Below are positions 13,886 through 21,402 of a stretch of 33,386 bases of DNA, piece by piece. Below the pieces are notes generated by a model. That model worked only from the letters and a program-made list of their open reading frames with translations. It did no database searches and was not told where the DNA came from. The stretch comes from a virus. The position numbers were made by a program, and so were the translations under genes. How positions within the stretch are numbered: the stretch's first letter is position 1; the number at the start of each line of letters is the position of its first letter. The stretch lies in IMG/VR virus record IMGVR_UViG_3300046009_010241, positions 1 through 33,386 of that record; one strand, written 5' to 3'.

Positions 13886-14783
13886 GCTTATAGCTCTTCC
13901 TGGTAGGAGGTGTGCTTTTGATTGTTAATGGTTTAAGTATTCTAGTTTCTTTTGAAGCAGGATTAGCTTGGACTACTGTAGATTTGTCAGATTTGGTTGT
14001 TTCGTTAAATATCCCAGTAGTGTCTGTGGGTGCCGGAAATTCCATCTTCGTACTTTGATAGTCAATAAAATAAAGTTCTTTGTCTAGCCAAGGCATGCAA
14101 ATTTCTTCTTGCTTGAGATACCCGTTAGCATTGATGCTATCAACTATTGTAGGATGTAGCAAATTTTTGTCAGCTAGATCATACCAGGTGGTAGTCAGTG
14201 GGTCCATTGGCGCTATATCAGTTTTATATACAGCCATGTTAATCCATGGATCTTGGAATTTCTTTAATAGGTATGCGTCACGACAGTCAAATCCATTGAC
14301 TGCTAACATGTAGATTAAGTTAATTGGATTATAGTGGAAGTAGCACCCGCTATATCCTCTACTGTAATGCCGATTGTATTCTATACCAGTATGTTGTGGA
14401 ACGCTTAATAATAGCATACCATTAACAGTCATGTAACTGTTCCATAACCGGATAGTTTCTAGAGGATTTATGCTGTACTGCAAACTATCATGCGCCCAGA
14501 TTAGATCTATGCTGACTGGGAATAGGATCGGTCGATCATAGATGTCATGAATCTTGTGTATATTCTTGAGATTAGGAACCTGTGCTAGCCTGTCCTTGTT
14601 ATTATCAACAGCAAAGCAATTGAAGTTATAGGGCTCTGGTGGATTATCGTTATTTTCTAAGGTGGCCCACCAGGTGATGTCTTCACCTGTGCCGCACCCC
14701 AGATCTGCAACATGACGTATGCTTTCTAAAAACATGTCATACTGACGTACGGTTTCTAATATAGATAAACTGTGTCTAGCCAA
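13875..14783 (-). CDS. Class I SAM-dependent methyltransferase
   Basis: A 302-aa protein with the glycine-rich SAM motif VADLGCGTGEDITWWA (26-41), an acidic post-motif FAVDNNKDRL (about 57-66), DLIWAHDSLQYS (about 93-104), and a later LLLSVPQHTG. The layout matches small-molecule or glycan methyltransferases. The C-terminal ~70 residues are Thr/Lys-rich and probably disordered, ending KSYKHGK. It overlaps UvsY by 8 nt and the cytidylyltransferase-cupin gene by 11 nt, forming a coupled set. The target is unknown: sugar or another small substrate is more likely than DNA, since no DNA-methylase NPPY/DPPY motif is visible. Its by-product would be handled by the phage AHCY. Confidence 0.8.
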   Translation of the reverse strand: MARHSLSILETVRQYDMFLESIRHVADLGCGTGEDITWWATLENNDNPPEPYNFNCFAVDNNKDRLAQVPNLKNIHKIHDIYDRPILFPVSIDLIWAHDSLQYSINPLETIRLWNSYMTVNGMLLLSVPQHTGIEYNRHYSRGYSGCYFHYNPINLIYMLAVNGFDCRDAYLLKKFQDPWINMAVYKTDIAPMDPLTTTWYDLADKNLLHPTIVDSINANGYLKQEEICMPWLDKELYFIDYQSTKMEFPAPTDTTGIFNETTKSDKSTVVQANPASKETRILKPLTIKSTPPTRKSYKHGK

Positions 14784-15231
14784 TTGATGCGTCCTCCATA
14801 CCAGCTGTACGTAAACGGGTCACGTGACCCAGCATAAAATTCTTGCTTTCAAGTCCTTTCATGATGCCTAACCAACGATTACGCAGTAATGCGACTTCGT
14901 TGATGATAGTTTCAAAGTCAATGACTTCATCCTCGCCATCAACATATTTTTCTACGTCACGACTTGTTAAAGCACGTTGATAGTTTTCTAAGTATTTCTT
15001 AAAGTGTTTAGTACGTATCTTGCGTAGTTGAATATTTAGATAGTTGAGAACCGCTTCAATCTCTTGTAACTGATTAAAGCGTCGTTCAGTAATACCGGGC
15101 AGGCCAGCAAGATTCTTTTCTATGTTTCCATAGACCCCAACTTCTGTTTTAGCTTCATCCAGTTCTTTTTCATAATGATCAATGAAATCAGGAATACTGC
15201 CTAAACTTGCAACTACACGACTATACCACAT
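14776..15231 (-). CDS. uvsY: UvsY recombination mediator
   Basis: A 151-aa protein closely matching the UvsY family of T4-like aquatic phages: IPDFIDHYEKELDEA (13-27), LPGITERRFNQLQEIEAVL (44-62), LTSRDVEKYVDGEDEVIDF (88-106), EVALLRNRW (111-119) and the C-terminal TRLRTAGMEDASIG. UvsY loads the UvsX recombinase on gp32-coated single-stranded DNA. UvsX and gp32 are both encoded within 6 kb, so the core recombination set is complete here. It starts on the last base of the previous gene's stop (TAATG). Length and motifs look intact. In this genome it is separated from uvsX by two AT-rich non-core genes and an 81-aa gene. Confidence 0.92.
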   Translation of the reverse strand: MWYSRVVASLGSIPDFIDHYEKELDEAKTEVGVYGNIEKNLAGLPGITERRFNQLQEIEAVLNYLNIQLRKIRTKHFKKYLENYQRALTSRDVEKYVDGEDEVIDFETIINEVALLRNRWLGIMKGLESKNFMLGHVTRLRTAGMEDASIG

Positions 15232-15476
15232 TAATAATCATCACCGTCATCTTCTTCCTCGGCGATTGCTTCATCTTCTTCATCGCCGAGATACTCTTTA
15301 ACTGCTCGCTTAAGATAAGCATCAGTACCACCAAAGGCTTTGATATCGCGCTCTAAAATATTATGATCTGCCACAACGCTAATTACATGATCGGCAGCTG
15401 CTTGGCGATCCTTGGGATTGATATACTCTTTACAGGTTAACCAAACTTCACTTAATGCATCTAATTCAATGGTCAT
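15231..15476 (-). CDS. 81-aa protein preceding uvsY, unknown function
   Basis: Begins MTIELDALSEVWLTCKEYI, then KDRQAAADHVISVVADHNI, and ends in a strongly acidic tail (DEEDEAIAEEEDDGDDY). It is helix-rich and soluble. A GAGGA ribosome site precedes the ATG, and its stop shares a base with the uvsY start (TAATG), implying coupled translation and a possible role in recombination or replication. The acidic tail recalls DNA mimics or SSB-interacting tails, but that is inference. I recall similar small proteins beside uvsY in other T4-like aquatic phages without a defined function. Confidence 0.7.
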   Translation of the reverse strand: MTIELDALSEVWLTCKEYINPKDRQAAADHVISVVADHNILERDIKAFGGTDAYLKRAVKEYLGDEEDEAIAEEEDDGDDY

Positions 15477-15486
15477 GCTTCATTCC

Positions 15487-17037
15487 TCAGTGTGTTAAAA
15501 TAGGTATAACTTTATTTTTCTTTTTCTCTTTGGCCGCCTTCATATTTGCGGTAAACTCTTCAACATATAATTCTATATATACTAAATTATCGATACTCAT
15601 CGGATATCTCAATTCTGTTAACAATTTTGACATTTCAATATATCGTCGAAGTCTTTCTTTAACAGTTAATGTGGGGTTAACCCCAACAGTCCAATTACTA
15701 ATGTTAGAATATTGTGTATTGTGTATTTCTATTCCTAATTCGTCAAACTTCTCCCACAATGGTGTATTTGTATAAAGTACTGTAGTGCCGCCCATACTTG
15801 TACCAATGATGGTACTATCTATTAGATATTTTTGATTCTTTTTATAAAAAGTTACAGTATCTTCCCAATCTTCTATGGTTTCTGTAGGATAACCAGTAAA
15901 CGTCGTGATAAAGTTTTTAATTCCATATTTAGACGACATTTCAAAATGGTAGTCAATGTCGAGATTTGAAAATTTCTTACCCATATGATTACGCACACGT
16001 TCACTGCCTGACTCTATACCTACTTGAAGATGATCACACCCGGAATCTCTTAACAGCTCATATAGATATTCCGGATGTTGATCTTTTGGGCGGATAATAA
16101 ATTGTCCCGAATAAGTCATTGATTCAAAGCCCGAGATTGTTTTTTTTGCGTTTAATATTTCCTGCATGACTTCTTTAAATTGTTTCAATGATCCATTGAT
16201 TAAGCTATCGTTAAAAAAATAATTAGTACATTCGGTTTCATTGTAATTTCTAATTATTTCTGCTACGATATGTTTGGCACTTCTAAATCTGAATTTTTTC
16301 CATATGGATCCAATATCACAAAATGTACATCGACGCACACACCCTCGACTACCGGTTATATTTATAGTAGGTGGTATTTTATTTTTGCTTAAAGTATTTG
16401 CATGACCATACTGCATTATATCAATTTTTTTATATGTAGGTAAAATTAAATTATCTAAATTATCGATCTGTGCAACCCACGCATCAGTTAATGTAGATTT
16501 AGAGTTTACCCCGATATCAATTTGACCGTGAAGGAAATTACTAAATGCGAAGTCACCTTCTCCTAATACAAAATAGTCTAATATACCTTTGTCAACTAAA
16601 ATCCTTCCTGCTGTTTTTCCTATTTCCTGTTCGTAACTTATACCGGGACCACCTGCAATAGTTGTTACATTACTTTTCTTTTTTAAAGTAGCTAAAAATT
16701 TTTCTGTCCAGGCGATTTGCATGGCGCTTAGTGAAGTAATAGCAACCAGATCCGGATCATGAGCTAGAACTTTTTCTACGGCTTGCTCACTTGCTTCATT
16801 GACTATTTTCTCTATTTCTTCGTTGGGATAGACAAATTTCATATTATATGAACAGGCTTCTATCTTAGTCCAAACATCAATGTCATATGTTTGTTGTATA
16901 AACAGATTAAGATCAAACAATTCATAGTTAACTTGATTGTGATCACAGATTCCTGCTAAGAAGGCCAATCCTGCAGGCGCCCGATCGGTCGTCAACATCG
17001 CCGATGATACTAATACTGCTTTCTTATACTTAGTCAT
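15487..17037 (-). CDS. B12-binding-type radical SAM protein
   Basis: A 516-aa protein. Residues 1-~175 have a Rossmann-like B12-binding outline (AGLAFLAGICD, LVAITSLSAMQIAWTEKF, TIAGGPGISYEQ, YFVLGEGDFAF), without an obvious DxHxxG cobalamin motif. The radical SAM cluster is C233-xxx-C237-xx-C240 in GCVRRCTFCDIGS, followed by the HLQVGIESGSE-type barrel motif. Such enzymes catalyse methylation, ring or backbone changes using SAM. Base composition is far more AT-rich than its neighbours (13 G/C of 60 at 16201-16260, against 26 of 60 at 14881-14940), which suggests transfer. It overlaps the beta-rich gene by 8 nt, so the pair is probably one cassette. Confidence 0.85.
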   Translation of the reverse strand: MTKYKKAVLVSSAMLTTDRAPAGLAFLAGICDHNQVNYELFDLNLFIQQTYDIDVWTKIEACSYNMKFVYPNEEIEKIVNEASEQAVEKVLAHDPDLVAITSLSAMQIAWTEKFLATLKKKSNVTTIAGGPGISYEQEIGKTAGRILVDKGILDYFVLGEGDFAFSNFLHGQIDIGVNSKSTLTDAWVAQIDNLDNLILPTYKKIDIMQYGHANTLSKNKIPPTINITGSRGCVRRCTFCDIGSIWKKFRFRSAKHIVAEIIRNYNETECTNYFFNDSLINGSLKQFKEVMQEILNAKKTISGFESMTYSGQFIIRPKDQHPEYLYELLRDSGCDHLQVGIESGSERVRNHMGKKFSNLDIDYHFEMSSKYGIKNFITTFTGYPTETIEDWEDTVTFYKKNQKYLIDSTIIGTSMGGTTVLYTNTPLWEKFDELGIEIHNTQYSNISNWTVGVNPTLTVKERLRRYIEMSKLLTELRYPMSIDNLVYIELYVEEFTANMKAAKEKKKNKVIPILTH

Positions 17038-17551
17038 CTGTTTCTTTCAAAATTTTTCCAAATTCTTGATATTTTTTAATCATCTCTTGCCATTTTACAC
17101 GTGTAGATTTTGTAGGAGGATTATATTTTTCATCATTCTCTGTCTTTTTATCTAATACCCAAGTAATTATTGGAGTTGCAAATGGCCAATCCCATACCCC
17201 GTTGACTCCCCAAATTTTAGCTTGTGGGTAGGTTGTATTATTAAATACATACGTTCCTAAATATGTAAACCACTCAGGTAATTTTATACTATCAACATAT
17301 ATATCTAATAATTCAACTAGTTGATCTTTCAATATGTTACCTTGCTGATCAACCATAGTATTATTAACAATTTTACCATAACGTTCTATAGATATGATAT
17401 GATCGCCATCTAATACCTCAATTGGTACCGTTATTTCTTCTAATTCTGAAGTAAATTGACGGTCTTCATATAAGTCGTTATCTACTAATACCCGTATTTT
17501 TGGCCAACCGTTACATTCCGTTAGTTTAAATGTAAATTTTATATGATTCAT
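17030..17551 (-). CDS. Beta-rich unknown protein coupled to a radical SAM gene
   Basis: A 173-aa protein with alternating strands: IKFTFKLTECNGWPKIRVLVD, an IEVLDGDHIISIERYG turn, VELLDIYVDSIKLPEWF, then a Trp-rich WGVNGVWDWPFATPIITWVLD. The pattern resembles a beta-sandwich, perhaps a carbohydrate-binding domain, but no family is recognised. It is AT-rich like the radical SAM gene it overlaps by 8 nt, so the two probably moved together. The start at 17551 has no clear ribosome site. A role as substrate, carrier or partner of the radical SAM enzyme is possible. Confidence 0.6.
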   Translation of the reverse strand: MNHIKFTFKLTECNGWPKIRVLVDNDLYEDRQFTSELEEITVPIEVLDGDHIISIERYGKIVNNTMVDQQGNILKDQLVELLDIYVDSIKLPEWFTYLGTYVFNNTTYPQAKIWGVNGVWDWPFATPIITWVLDKKTENDEKYNPPTKSTRVKWQEMIKKYQEFGKILKETDD

Positions 17552-17562
17552 TTGTATTTAAC

Positions 17563-18645
17563 TTAATCTTCTGCTGTTTCCTCTTGTGTTTGTTCAACTA
17601 CTTTTGACTCAGTACTTAGCAGGTTGACATTAGATGATAATTCTTTCATTACTTTGTCCAAGCAATCGTCTTCATTGCGTTCCCATGCTTTGCGGAATTG
17701 TTTAATAGTCGTTTTATCAGCAAAAGTGTAAACCAAACTGTTACCTTCTTTCTTAAGCAAGTTCTTAGCTTCCAGCATGTCTGTCAAGCCACTGTATGGA
17801 CTCATACCAGTTTCATATGGAATTTCTACTTGTACTGACTCAAACGGTTTAGCATATCTGGTCTTCATAATCTTACATGCAGCACGGATACCGTTAACTG
17901 TTGTAGTCTTATTACCGTCAGCGTCTGTTTTAAGTTTAAGTTTTCGCATAGCTACAACGATACTTGATGCGTAAATAAAGCCTTGTCCGCCTGAAATCTT
18001 ATCGTCAGGATCGAACATGTCTTGTGAAGCGTATGTGTGATTAGTTGCTACTAGACCAATGTTTAATGAACCAAACATATTCACACAGTTACGAACAAGT
18101 GCTGTAAGTGCTTTAGGTTTACGACCCATATCACCCTTCATTTCACCTGCTTCAAACTGGTTAACGTCTGTTGGAGTTAACATCATACCTAAACTGTCTA
18201 GAACAAATAATACTTTTGGACGTTCTTCTGCAGGTAATGTTTTGTATTCTTTAACAAAGTCACTGATAACTTTAGCCACGTCATCAATCATAGCCATGTT
18301 AAGTTTAAGTAGTTTTTCTTCACTAGTGTCTACACCAAGTGCGTGTAACCATGCTTCATCAAGTGCATTTTCTGTATCAATTAATATTACATAAATGCCT
18401 TGCTCTTGTGCGTGTCGAACAATATTACCTGAACAGATAAATGATTTTCCTGCGCCCGACTCCCCAGCAAACACTGTAACTTTACCCATCGGAATACCTT
18501 TGTTAAAGTCTCCACTTAGTAAGTAGTTTAATGTATAGTTGCCTGTTGAAATCCAGTCTGTAGGATCGTTAAATCCAATACCTAAACCTTCAATGCTTTT
18601 GGTAATCGACTTTCTAAATTTTGATATATCGAATGGTTTTGCCAT
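17563..18645 (-). CDS. uvsX: UvsX RecA-like recombinase
   Basis: A 360-aa ATPase. Walker A is GESGAGKS (61-68) and the Walker B region VLFVLDSLGMM lies at about 146-156. MGRKPKALTALVRNC and VATNHTYASQDMF follow, with a DNA-binding-region-like ISGGQGFIYASS. The C-terminus is acidic (EETAED). It drives strand exchange and recombination-dependent replication with UvsY and gp32. Length and motifs match the T4-like family. The ATG has an AGAGAGG ribosome site. A weak sigma70-like promoter (18667-18695) lies in the 83-bp gap upstream. It is flanked by radical SAM genes on both sides. Confidence 0.95.
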   Translation of the reverse strand: MAKPFDISKFRKSITKSIEGLGIGFNDPTDWISTGNYTLNYLLSGDFNKGIPMGKVTVFAGESGAGKSFICSGNIVRHAQEQGIYVILIDTENALDEAWLHALGVDTSEEKLLKLNMAMIDDVAKVISDFVKEYKTLPAEERPKVLFVLDSLGMMLTPTDVNQFEAGEMKGDMGRKPKALTALVRNCVNMFGSLNIGLVATNHTYASQDMFDPDDKISGGQGFIYASSIVVAMRKLKLKTDADGNKTTTVNGIRAACKIMKTRYAKPFESVQVEIPYETGMSPYSGLTDMLEAKNLLKKEGNSLVYTFADKTTIKQFRKAWERNEDDCLDKVMKELSSNVNLLSTESKVVEQTQEETAED

Positions 18646-18666
18646 AAATATTTGCCTCTCTATTAA

Positions 18667-18695
18667 AATATATAATACTTCTTTACTAATTGTAA
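18667..18695 (-). promoter_or_regulatory. Weak sigma70-like promoter for uvsX
   Basis: TTACAA (18690-18695), 17-bp spacer, TATATT (18667-18672) on the minus strand. Only 3 of 6 positions match at the -35, and the AT-rich context makes chance likely, but the spacing equals that of the other promoters in the window. Confidence 0.35.
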
Positions 18696-18728
18696 CATGC
18701 TTTTTGGTAAATGTCTAATTTAAACTGT

Positions 18729-19616
18729 TCATATACCCCTCAACTTGCTTTGTTCTTGTATGTATGCCAATGACTCTGGCGTGCCTTTATTTTCAATTGC
18801 TAATTCACTTGGTGTTGTTAGATAAGCGTAGCTATGGTCAATACCGTGTTCTTGAGCAAATGCTACGATGTTTGGCAAATCATCTACGTTTAATACACTT
18901 ACAGTAGTCCACAGATTTAATTTTACAGGCATTGTTTTATATGTCATTAAGTTTTTGTAGAACTTGTCCCATTTAATTGGCCAACGTACAAAATCATGTA
19001 CGGCGCCAATTCCATCTAAACTAACGGTCACAGTAATATCAATGCCGCGAGCCTTCAATGGCAACAATTCTTCTAATACTTTACTACAGTTTGTATTAAG
19101 CCTGACTGATTTTACATTCTTAGGTAAATTTGCTAGTAAGTGCTTATAATTTTTACTATGACTTGGTTCACCGCCATTGATATCCAAATGAATAATACGT
19201 TCTTGTGGTAATTCCCAAAACTTGTTAGCATTGTTGATTTTAATGTATTTTTTATTAGTCAAACTACCAATTTTAGTACTAAGTTGTTCGTTACAGGTTA
19301 GACAGGCACTATTACAAACATTGTCTAATACCCCGCCAACTATCAAATAGTCTTTGCGTATCTTTTTAAAAATTTGGTCTCGTTTGATGCTATCTAGTCT
19401 GATGCTAGTATTAGATTCTTGTTCTGTTGTTTTACAGCGGTGACATTCCGCGGGCCAAGCATCACGGGACATTTTATCTTTTATATCTACGATCCAATCA
19501 CTGGATTCTAGTTCACTGTATGAGTTAAATCTAGGACCAGCAGTCATATGGCCGCAACAACCGACTGTGCCGTCAGGATTAAATCTAACAAAATGGTCTA
19601 GTCTAGGACAATACAT
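18729..19616 (-). CDS. Twitch/SPASM-type radical SAM protein
   Basis: A 295-aa protein with C101-xxx-C105-xx-C108 (NVCNSACLTCN) binding the 4Fe-4S cluster. HLDINGGEPSHSKNY is the glycine-rich GGEP SAM motif, and TVSLDGIGAVHDFVRWP is a barrel strand. Extra cysteines near the N-terminus (C20, C21, C58, C61: VGCCGHMT and ECHRCKT) could hold a second cluster, though SPASM domains usually lie C-terminally. Such enzymes modify peptides or small molecules. The start overlaps the sulfotransferase gene by 14 nt. The nearby uvsX gene follows in the same direction. Substrate unknown. Confidence 0.85.
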   Translation of the reverse strand: MYCPRLDHFVRFNPDGTVGCCGHMTAGPRFNSYSELESSDWIVDIKDKMSRDAWPAECHRCKTTEQESNTSIRLDSIKRDQIFKKIRKDYLIVGGVLDNVCNSACLTCNEQLSTKIGSLTNKKYIKINNANKFWELPQERIIHLDINGGEPSHSKNYKHLLANLPKNVKSVRLNTNCSKVLEELLPLKARGIDITVTVSLDGIGAVHDFVRWPIKWDKFYKNLMTYKTMPVKLNLWTTVSVLNVDDLPNIVAFAQEHGIDHSYAYLTTPSELAIENKGTPESLAYIQEQSKLRGI

Positions 19617-20223
19617 GAGCGCATGCCTTGGGATCTTTCTCTTTAAGATATTTTAATATCTCATCAAATGTCATACTTTCGCCGACTAAGTTTAATAATA
19701 GATTATCAATTCTTAAATACATTTCATTGTGTATGTTAGTGGTTAGTCTATCTACTACTTCAGCAGATAATAATGGGGTTTCATTGGGCTTTATATTCAA
19801 TGGTGTAAAATTTTTTAAACTATCCATGCCTAATAGATGTAGTTTGGTATGTTTGTCAGCATATCTAGTTAGATTGACTATCCAACTGAACTGTGGTGCG
19901 TAGTGTCTATTCAAAAATAAATATGTTTCAGCAAAATAAATTACGGTGTCTAAATCTAGTTGTGGATTTTCTTGTTTAGTATTATAGACGTAAGTGTTAA
20001 ATCCTGAAATAAATCGTTCTTGCGGATTTCTTATGATTATGTTAATATCAGATAATTTTCTTATCTGCTCATTGAATAGAATCTTTAGTTGTTGAGCTTG
20101 TGCGTATTCGGTAAGACTACTACTACCATTTTTAAAAATGGGGTAGATGTACCGTTGTGAAGCTTCTATTTCTATAACTTCACAACGGTTTGGATAGATT
20201 ATGTCATCTAATCTACTCAACAT
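19603..20223 (-). CDS. Sulfotransferase-family protein
   Basis: A 206-aa protein with the two PAPS-binding signatures: YPIFKNGSSSL (27-37, the 5'-phosphosulfate loop) and IIIRNPQERFISGF (62-75, the 3'-phosphate site with Arg and Ser). This is the Sulfotransfer_2 layout. It would move a sulfo group from PAPS to a hydroxyl or amino acceptor, a glycan or protein. It lies 14 nt after gp32 and overlaps the radical SAM gene by 14 nt, so it is expressed with replication genes. The C-terminal part is helical and ends AHVLS. Homology is clear in the motifs, the acceptor is not. Confidence 0.75.
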   Translation of the reverse strand: MLSRLDDIIYPNRCEVIEIEASQRYIYPIFKNGSSSLTEYAQAQQLKILFNEQIRKLSDINIIIRNPQERFISGFNTYVYNTKQENPQLDLDTVIYFAETYLFLNRHYAPQFSWIVNLTRYADKHTKLHLLGMDSLKNFTPLNIKPNETPLLSAEVVDRLTTNIHNEMYLRIDNLLLNLVGESMTFDEILKYLKEKDPKACAHVLS

Positions 20224-20237
20224 CTAGATTGTACTAC

Positions 20238-21251
20238 TTAGCTAGTCTTCTGACGGTTACGGATCATCGCTAGGATGTCTTCAGCTCTAGCCGCGCCACC
20301 TGCTGGAGGTGTTGCAACCGGTGCTGTAGGAGCTGCTGGTGCAGCCTCTGCGATCACGGGTGCCGGTGTGTCTTCAATTTCATGCACATCACCATGACCA
20401 TCAACTGTCAGTGTAGGAGCGACCACTGCTGGAGCAGATGATTCAGCTGTAACGATCGTTACGCCTCTTGGTTTGTAGTAGTTACCCCAACGATCTACGT
20501 CATATGCTTGACCATCTACTGATGCTTCAAACATTTCTTTCATAACTTTAAGTTCAACTTCGCTAGGTTTCTTAGGTAAGAAATCTTTCAAGTTGTATAA
20601 GCCATGAGTTTCGATCGCCGCAGCTTCTTCTGCTGTTAGTGCAGATTCTTTGCGTGACCATTTACTTGTTGAGTAGTCAGCATAACCACCTTTTGATGTT
20701 TTAGTAACTGTAAAGTCTAAACCACCTTGATAGTCTGTTGGAAGGTTTTCTAGTTCTGGATCTAACAATGCAGCTTTTACTAGATTGAAAATCTGTGGGC
20801 TGATGATAAATCTACGAATTGGGTTTTCTGGTGTCTTGTCGTCTGCAAGTGGATTCTCACGCACAAAACCTTGGAACAAGTATGATCTTTTCTTCCAATA
20901 CTTACGACCCATTTCTTCTAGACTTTGGTCTTTAAACCAAGTACGTACTTCTGCTAAGATTGGACATGCTTCACCCCACATCTCAACGCATGGTACTTGA
21001 ACTGTGACTGGTTTACTGTCTGCTTGGCCTTTGACGCCAGCAAATGGTAAATTGATCATTGCTCGTTCTACCCAAAAGAATGTGTTTTTTGTGTCTGCGT
21101 CTGGAAGGAATCTAATGCGAGCGTTTGTGCCTTCTTGGATGTTCCAGTGTGCGTAGATAGCGTTGTCGCCACCACTTTGTGAATTACCGCCTGTGCCACG
21201 GTTTTCTGATGCTTGTAACTTTGCACGGATTTCTGCTAATGATGTTGCCAT
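20238..21251 (-). CDS. 32: gp32 single-stranded DNA-binding protein
   Basis: A 337-aa protein. I start it at the ATG at 21251, which has an AAGGAG site; an upstream in-frame ATG at 21308 lies at the promoter. The OB-fold core includes FFWVERAMINLPFAG (58-72), CVEMWGEACPIL (88-99), RKYWKKRSYLFQGFVREN and DFTVTKTSKGGYADYS. The C88/C96 pair stands where T4 gp32 has its zinc ligands. An Ala/Pro-rich linker precedes the C-terminal EDILAMIRNRQKTS. It coats ssDNA in replication, recombination and repair with UvsX and UvsY. Its promoter combines sigma70-like and late boxes, consistent with the need for it throughout infection. Confidence 0.92.
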   Translation of the reverse strand: MATSLAEIRAKLQASENRGTGGNSQSGGDNAIYAHWNIQEGTNARIRFLPDADTKNTFFWVERAMINLPFAGVKGQADSKPVTVQVPCVEMWGEACPILAEVRTWFKDQSLEEMGRKYWKKRSYLFQGFVRENPLADDKTPENPIRRFIISPQIFNLVKAALLDPELENLPTDYQGGLDFTVTKTSKGGYADYSTSKWSRKESALTAEEAAAIETHGLYNLKDFLPKKPSEVELKVMKEMFEASVDGQAYDVDRWGNYYKPRGVTIVTAESSAPAVVAPTLTVDGHGDVHEIEDTPAPVIAEAAPAAPTAPVATPPAGGAARAEDILAMIRNRQKTS

Positions 21252-21306
21252 GTTGTTTCTCCTTAAGTTGGTCTTTAATATGCCTAAACGTGTTATGCAT
21301 CTTAAC

Positions 21307-21335
21307 ATAATACGCTAATATTATTTATGTCGCAA
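21307..21335 (-). promoter_or_regulatory. gp32 promoter: sigma70-like boxes with embedded late box
   Basis: TTGCGA (21330-21335), 17-bp spacer, TATTAT (21307-21312), with CATAAATA (21322-21329) lying inside the spacer. It stands 55 nt before the gp32 ATG. This is the same early/late overlap seen at 1809-1837. Confidence 0.6.
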
Positions 21336-21364
21336 GACTAATTTAGCCAAAATTTTAGTCAAAA

Positions 21365-21389
21365 CAAAAGGGCCTCGAAGACCCTTTTG
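21365..21389 (-). terminator. Terminator between the 813-aa gene and gp32
   Basis: The stem CAAAAGGG / CCCTTTTG (21365-21372 and 21382-21389) has a UUCG-containing loop. On the minus strand it is followed by TTTTG. It lies 13 nt after the stop of the 813-aa gene. Confidence 0.75.
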
Positions 21390-21402
21390 GTGATTTAGTA
21401 TT

